DNA of 64,000 nt from Proales similis. Its lineage: Eukaryota; Rotifera; Eurotatoria; Ploima; Proalidae. Numbering within the stretch: position 1 is the first letter of the stretch; each line of letters opens with the position of its first letter. The translations under genes and the position numbers were made by a program. Shown here in pieces: positions 58,655-64,000 of the stretch. Below the pieces are notes generated by a model, which was given only the letters and a program-made list of their open reading frames with translations, was not told where the DNA came from and ran no database searches. The stretch lies in the NCBI GenBank assembly GCA_019059635.1, contig JAGVRJ010000006.1, positions 2,108,001-2,172,000 on the forward strand. The letters are read 5' to 3'.

Positions 58655-60676
58655 TTAAGCAAGAAGTGTGACCGGAGAGGACGAGTTGGGCGCAAGAGAG
58701 TTGGACACGTTTTGCATGGAATTGTCTTCGCTCTGTGTGTCATTGGGCTGCTGCTGTTGCTGCTGTTGTTGAACAACATCCTCCTCTGCGTGGTGATGGT
58801 GCACTTGAGTTTGATGGGCATCGGCCTCTACGCCGGCGATTGCCTGATGTTCAACTTGTAGGGCCTCTACTTGGCTCTGGTGTTGGACTGCGCTCACAAG
58901 CTGAACTTGAACTTGAACCTGCACTTGCACCTGAGCGGGCACGGTGGTCACAATCTGATGCTGACCTGACGGCGAGCTGTAATAGCCGACAGACATGGTA
59001 GCCGGCTGGCCGTAGTTGGCGTCAAGGGCCGCGATCGACTTGGGCCCGCTGCTGCCGGCCAAGAACATTTCGTTCACATCGTCGTCTTTGAGCGGCTTCC
59101 ATTGGGCGCCAGGCGACAAGGAGAGCGCCGAGCCCGTTTGCTCGCTGTTGACAATCGAGGCGGCGGCAGCCACGGCCTGCTGCTGCTGCTGTTGAGACAT
59201 GGAGGCCAGACTGGTGAGATCGACGCCGGCTTTTTTAAACAGACAGTAGAACAAGGCGTCGAGGCGCTGGCAGGACATGGCCAACGCCTTGTACCAGACT
59301 TTGGAATGATTTTTCGACTTGAACAGAGGAGCCAAGTAGAATGGCGAGTCTCGGTCGAGACAGTTGTTCGGCCGGCGCGAACGATAGGCCTTGTATGCTT
59401 CAATCGGGCAGTAGATTGCCGGCTGACGAGCGTAGACTCGCGGCGACTCGATCAGGTTTGGTGAGTTGGGCGATGCGGCTGCGGCAGCTGCGGCCGCTGC
59501 TCTCAGTTTACTTGTCTGCGTGCCCGTTTTGGTGCGCACGTTGGAGCGGATTCCTGGCTGGCCGGGCGCGCGATTCGACTTCTTGGCGTAGGTGGCCAAC
59601 GTTAAATACTCGACGCCGTTGTGCGGATCGCGCTCCAACAGCATGTCGCCCCAGACCAGATTTAAATTGCCGCGCCAGGCCTTGTCCTCTTTGAGGAACT
59701 CGCCAAAGTAGATCATGTTGTTGAGGTAGATCTCGGCCAGCAGACAGTCCGGATTGTCTCGGCTCAGCAGGCCTTTTTCCTTCAGCAAGTTGCGGTGGAA
59801 CTGAAGCAGATAGCACGTGTCTTTGGTCTTGGTTCTGATCAGCTTGCCAATCGATCTGACCAGGTCGCGCTTCTTCTTCAACACGGTGCGCGACTCTTTG
59901 AACGTCTCGGACCGTAGAAGACTCTCCGGATAGTTCTTGGTCTTGAGGTATCTTTCGAACGAGTTCATGAATCCGATCAGAGACTCGGGCTCGTAGTCCA
60001 TGCCGTCGCTTTTCTTGGCCAACTCGAAGAAGCTCTTCAAGTAGCGGTTCATTGTGGCCGGATCCATGCTCTCCATCGGCGTGCAGTCGCCGTACGCTGC
60101 TCTAACGTAGTTCTCCAGCTTCTTGACGTCCCATTCGGTTTTGCGAAATGTGTGCGTCGAGACGTTGTTGCCGCTCATCAGGTTGTAGGAAGCGGAGAAT
60201 GCGCCGCCAGGCGAGAGCGCGTCGTCAATGTCCTTCAGGCTTGTGTCGTTGTCTTCGGCCACATTTGACTCGTCGTTTTCGAATGCGATCGACGCTTGTC
60301 CAAGCACCGAGCCGTCCAAGGTCAGACTGTTGCCGGGCGTCAACAGCGACTGCTCAGAGGCGTTCATGTTGCTGTTGCCGTTCTCCAGTGCGCTCGGCAA
60401 GTTGTCTGCGGCGGCCAGCTCCAGCAAATTTGAATTGCTCTCGTCGTGCGGCGCGCCTGCGTTTAATATTTGCGCCGCCTCTATGACCTGGGAGCTGTCC
60501 ATGCTGGGTGCGACCTCCATCACAACCGACTCGACGCCCTCCGTCTCTACCATTATGGAATCGACCTGCATGTCAATCGTGTCTGTGGGTTTGTCGTTGA
60601 CAGTGTCGCCCAATTCAATGGGCACCTGAGTGGCGCTCTGGTTTGGCTCGCTACTGGTCGTAACAAACTGGTCCAT
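58655..60676 (-). CDS. DUF3504 (Crypton-derived) nuclear regulator, QRICH1/ZMYM-like
   Basis: Intronless, 673 residues from the ATG at 60676. The acidic N-terminal 170 residues are Asn/Ser-rich with no motif. Residues about 175-490 match the DUF3504 domain of QRICH1, ZMYM2/3/4 and fly WOC: MDYEPESLIGFMNSFERYLK, NYPESLL, then LVWGDMLLERDPHNGVEYL, and IYCPIEAYKAYRSRRP with DRDSPFYLAP. This domain descends from Crypton tyrosine recombinases and has been domesticated in animals. A poly-Ala block and Ser/Pro stretch interrupt the domain (about 390-405). A Gln-rich tail contains a QV dipeptide repeat and poly-Gln/poly-His. There is no MYM zinc finger or CARD in this frame, so it is not clearly orthologous to one vertebrate gene. 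A transcription or chromatin role is inferred. Confidence 0.78.
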   Translation of the reverse strand: MDQFVTTSSEPNQSATQVPIELGDTVNDKPTDTIDMQVDSIMVETEGVESVVMEVAPSMDSSQVIEAAQILNAGAPHDESNSNLLELAAADNLPSALENGNSNMNASEQSLLTPGNSLTLDGSVLGQASIAFENDESNVAEDNDTSLKDIDDALSPGGAFSASYNLMSGNNVSTHTFRKTEWDVKKLENYVRAAYGDCTPMESMDPATMNRYLKSFFELAKKSDGMDYEPESLIGFMNSFERYLKTKNYPESLLRSETFKESRTVLKKKRDLVRSIGKLIRTKTKDTCYLLQFHRNLLKEKGLLSRDNPDCLLAEIYLNNMIYFGEFLKEDKAWRGNLNLVWGDMLLERDPHNGVEYLTLATYAKKSNRAPGQPGIRSNVRTKTGTQTSKLRAAAAAAAAASPNSPNLIESPRVYARQPAIYCPIEAYKAYRSRRPNNCLDRDSPFYLAPLFKSKNHSKVWYKALAMSCQRLDALFYCLFKKAGVDLTSLASMSQQQQQQAVAAAASIVNSEQTGSALSLSPGAQWKPLKDDDVNEMFLAGSSGPKSIAALDANYGQPATMSVGYYSSPSGQHQIVTTVPAQVQVQVQVQVQLVSAVQHQSQVEALQVEHQAIAGVEADAHQTQVHHHHAEEDVVQQQQQQQQPNDTQSEDNSMQNVSNSLAPNSSSPVTLLA

Positions 60677-62953
60677 TATGAGTGTATGTGCACCTTTGAT
60701 TCAAAAGAATTTAGAACCGTGCGCCAGGTAGACTTGAAACGCAAATGTCTATTTATTTCAGACCGCCCTGGCTGCTCTGTGAACGGCAGGCGATCGATGT
60801 GAACGAATGTTAGAAAGTTGTGTGTGCCTCAGCTTTGATTATGGAGGTTCGTGTACGAATGCAGTTGATTTCGATTCAGACACGGAGATAGGCCAGTGAG
60901 CGCGCTCAGTGCTCACGTTCTCTCCTAATGTATGAGAGCATAATCGGACGAGTACATGCGGCAAGTCGCGTGCTCCTCTGCACCAAATCGACGCCGCGTT
61001 TGTCCTATAGACGTGATTTCTATTCCGAAAATGGCGAATAGACCACACCTCGTTCGACTCTTAAGTGACTTCGCTGTTGGACGGATGTGTCGTTCATCGC
61101 CGTCGGTCGGCAATCTTTCGAATTCGATTGTCCAAATACCATCCAGCGTCCTGTTCTCATCTCGCTATCTGATTTTGGTATTTGAAAACTCATTGCTCCG
61201 TCACAATTTGAGGTCAATTTGAGATCAGATTGCGCGAGTTCGGCTCATTTACCACTGTTGAATATTGACGCTCTTTTGAGAAATAAATAAAAACAAAATA
61301 AAACGGGCGCCAATCGTCGTCCTCACCAACATCACCAAAATATGAAGCGTGTACGACGCTCCCGATCGAGCGATTATTCGCAAGCATGCTTGTAAACGGC
61401 AAATTTTGACGGCCCGCCACCACCTGTCACGCTCAGATCTTTCTTTTCGTTCGTCTCAACCGTTTATTCTGCAACCCGTTCGTGTGGATAGAAGACTTGT
61501 GTGGCTCTGCTCTGTCGAATGGGACTAGATCGGCTGAAATTTGCTTGAGACCAAAAGCAAACAGACGAGCGAGAATTTCGGTTTTAAACAATTTAGACAC
61601 AACGAGAGTGCGTGATTTTGCACAAGCAGAGTTGCTTTAGCTGCTCGCCGCTGAGATCTTTTGTACATAAAAAAGAAGGAATTTTCCGTTGGCTCGTCGG
61701 TTGCCGATTTGTTGGCGAATCACGAATAGACGAAGCGATGATGACTCGCATTTGCTCGATTGTTGCTTAGAGAGACCTGGCGAGTCATTGTTCTGATTTC
61801 GAGTCAAACCAGAGGCAGAGAGAGAGAGCTGGATGAAAACTTGCAAGCACAATAAGCCCAGAGTGCTTGCGGCTCTTGCACAGAGAGAGAGAGAGGCGTC
61901 GAGGCGGAATTTTTCGCTCGCCCTATTCACCCAGTCAAACCGAAGCCAGTCAAGTTCTCACTAGATCAAGTGCAAGAGTTTGAGACGAAGCAGCAACCGT
62001 GCGCTGAGATTAGCAATTCAATTAGCATCGAAACCGAGATCGGGCAAACACACAAGAGAGATTAAGCGTTCAGCTGATCGACGAATGCCATTTACACCCT
62101 CATGTCGAACGTGTCGACGGTCATTATGATCTAGAACAACGCAATTAGCGATTTGGCGCAGTAGACATGACATCGAATAGCGAAAATAATATTATTCTTG
62201 ATAATCAACAAGAACACGATGATGATGGTGATGATGATGAACAGCAGCAGCAGGTGTCACTTAAATTCCAGATTTTTCGAAACTGGGTCAGACGATAGAC
62301 GCGCATAACCACCGACACACAGACAGACTGAGAGAGAGAGAGACGGCCGGCTGGACAGAGAGATGGACAAGAGGGAAGGGCCTTCACGCATCTTTAAATA
62401 GAGCTAGAGCGCCACCGAGCCAGTCAGTCGAGCGACCAGTTTAGTTGAGATTTGCTGGGAAACTGAACAACTCAGGCAGAAGAAAATCAATTAAAACGAG
62501 TTTCTTCAATTTAATTGCAATCGCCTGAGTGGGCAAAATGAGCATTGATCGCCTGCAGGCATCTGAATCGCTCCTGTCCGTCTATTGTCTATTCGTGTGC
62601 GCGAGCGCGCGTATGCAGACCTCGGCTTGTTGCAATTATATAATAAATTATTATAAGCGCCAGCGAGTGCAGACGAGGCGGCCGATTGAGCAAACAAGCA
62701 TCAGCAGAACAATGATGAACAATCAAGATGATGATGATGAGAATGATTGTGAGAGTGATACGCTTGCTTGCAGCATCTAGCCTGCTTGCTATTTAAATAG
62801 GCCACCTCGCCAGGCGTTGCTCGGACTGTGGCAAAGCGACAGAATTAATTCAATTTGCGTTCATGCACGTCTCGTTGTTGATTAATAATGATTTAGAACT
62901 GCGCACTTGCGACTAGGAATGCTCGTCTCCATCTAAGATCTGACTCTGCCAAA
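60677..62953. other. 2.3 kb divergent spacer between the DUF3504 gene and REEP
   Basis: No convincing gene; open frames are short and lack motifs. It contains GA repeats near 61818-61833 and 61881-61895 and GAT repeats near 62217-62239 and 62727-62740. A non-coding first exon for REEP is possible but not visible. Confidence 0.5.
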
Positions 62954-64000
62954 ATGATGTCCGCACTTCTTTCACGATGTTTAATGTAACTTGTCCTTTC
63001 TCGTCCTTTTCTCTGCTGGCCTCTAAACGGCTCTCAATCAAGTCTGGTGCTCGGCACTCTCTACCCGGCTTATCGCTCCTACAAGGCCATCAAGAACAAG
63101 GACGTTCGTGAGCACGTAAATTTCATTCGTTTCATTCTTGATTTAACCAATTCGCTCAAATTGTACCAAGGTCAAATGGATGATGTACTGGATCGTGTTT
63201 GCCTTGTTCACAACCGTGGAGACCTTCTCCGACATCTTCTTCTCTTGGTTCCCGTTCTACTACGAGATAAAGATCCTGTTCATCCTGTGGGTGCTCTCGC
63301 CGGCCACCAGAGGCTCGAGTCTCTTGTACAAAAAAGTCGTGCATCCGATGCTCATGTCGCGCGAGAAAGAAATCGACGAGCTGATCGAAAAGGCCAAGAA
63401 ACAGGGCTACACCACTTTTTTGAGCATATTCTCATCCGGCTTTCAGTACGCCTCCAACGTCCTGCTCAATTCGAACATGGTGCGGCAAAACGTGCTGGGC
63501 AATCAGCTTCGCAAGAGCTTCTCAATGGACGACGTCAACACAGGCGAGCAAACAGTGCGCACCAGCGCGGCCACTTGTCCGGAAACGATTGAAGAAGACG
63601 AAGAGTTTGGTAATTCAGATTCGCCATTCTCGCGCTGCGCCTGAAACTCAATCTAAATCAAAGTTGAAATGAGCACAGAAGTCATCAGACGACCGCCAAG
63701 TTCCAGCATTGACGGTATGCACCTCTTCTCCTTCTCCTGCTCTTGTTCGCTAGCCTAATTTGCAAACGGCCCATTTTTCAGACGCGAGGAATGCGCGAGC
63801 ACGTCACTCGGTGCAATCGCTGAGCTCCGGCTACGGCCGAGATTTTGAACTCATCGACGACTTTGGCGAAAGTATTGAAAGCGGCCAACAGCAGCGACCA
63901 GTGAGCAAGCGGCGTACCAGCTCGCGGCAGTTGAGCTCAACTGGCAGCGGCACAAATTACAAGTCAAGCGAAGTATACATGCGCCATCTCACAAATCGCT
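62954..64000 (+). CDS. REEP: Receptor expression-enhancing protein, REEP1-4 type, cut by the window edge
   Basis: Exons: 62954-62985, 63043-63115, 63171-63609, 63664-63714 and 63782 to beyond 64000. REEP1-4 shape tubular ER and link it to microtubules. The N-terminal hydrophobic hairpins read SALLSRCLILVLGTLYPAYRSYKA, then VKWMMYWIVFALFTT and FPFYYEIKILFILWVLSP, the TB2/DP1/HVA22 domain with GSSLLYKKVVHPML. The family motif LRKSFSMDD follows. If the 63610-63663 intron is retained the protein ends after SPFSRCA; splicing it keeps the frame open (VEMSTEVIRRPPSSSID, then a Ser/Arg-rich region) to the window end. The spliced form is preferred because two further exons join in phase. Confidence 0.9.

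Noticed and set aside
61637-62780. Short frames in the DUF3504-REEP spacer
   Set aside because: No homology or codon bias, and several overlap simple repeats.
63610-63643. REEP ending at SPFSRCA
   Set aside because: This reads into an intron-like segment with a GT donor at 63610 and AAG at 63663. Splicing it joins two further in-phase exons, so the early stop is probably intron retention.

Overview
This window is nuclear DNA from an animal with a very compact genome. About 24 protein-coding genes and one 5S rRNA gene lie in 64 kb, roughly one gene per 2.7 kb. The evidence for an animal is GT-AG introns in most genes, metazoan families (NBEAL, TANC, RabGAP1, pp-GalNAc-transferase, REEP, vezatin-like, GCLM, ATF4-like, Kunitz/WAP proteins) and an RNA polymerase III 5S gene. 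No bacterial operons, CRISPR arrays, tRNAs or intact transposons were seen. Introns are few and tiny: 82 of the 86 I placed by hand are 42-72 nt. Several large genes are intronless, including RabGAP1, ornithine decarboxylase, the DUF3504 gene and the vezatin-like gene. This architecture would fit an intron-poor, compact arthropod (for example some mites) or another miniaturised invertebrate, but the species cannot be fixed from the sequence.

Layout. 1-6.4 kb (-): 5' two thirds of a neurobeachin-like (NBEAL) BEACH gene running off the left edge. 6.86 kb (+): 5S rRNA. 7.2-9.1 kb (+): an intronless HD-domain hydrolase of bacterial YedJ type and proteasome subunit alpha-6 (PSMA1). 11.3-12.8 kb (+): ornithine decarboxylase behind a 2.1 kb spacer. 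13.5-16.3 kb (-): ABCB half-transporter. 16.7-20.3 kb (+): a tandem pair of prostaglandin E synthase 2-like genes. 20.5-24.9 kb (-): vezatin-like protein and the splicing helicase DHX15/Prp43. 25.3-27.1 kb (-): EGF-repeat membrane protein. 28.4-32.7 kb (+): Rab14 and a polypeptide GalNAc-transferase. 32.9-36.7 kb (-): SLC35A nucleotide-sugar transporter and a secreted WAP/antistasin/4x Kunitz protein. 37.7-41.0 kb (-): RabGAP1. 43.4-47.4 kb (+): TANC scaffold. 47.8-57.7 kb: ATF4-like bZIP (-), secreted NTPDase/apyrase (-), GMPPB (-), CWF19L2 (-), Skp1 (+), GCLM (-). 58.7-60.7 kb (-): DUF3504 (Crypton-derived) regulator. 63-64 kb (+): REEP gene running off the right edge.

The genes do not form a pathway. 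Some loose themes recur: secretory glycosylation (GALNT, SLC35A, GMPPB), membrane traffic (NBEAL, Rab14, RabGAP1, REEP), redox and stress (GCLM, ATF4, PGES2) and splicing (DHX15, CWF19L2).

Gene models were built by joining exons so that reading phase and family homology agree. In every multi-exon gene complete in the window the exon lengths sum to a multiple of three. The most striking result is in the splice sites. Of 86 placed introns, 43 end in AAG, 25 in CAG and 18 in TAG, usually with little polypyrimidine tract. Some skip a better-looking AG that lies only 28-32 nt from the donor. Other points of interest are the divergent PGES2 duplicate, the YedJ-type HD gene, the four-Kunitz inhibitor with a 12-nt exon, a uORF ahead of the ATF4-like gene, and overlapping 3' ends at 20.4 kb.
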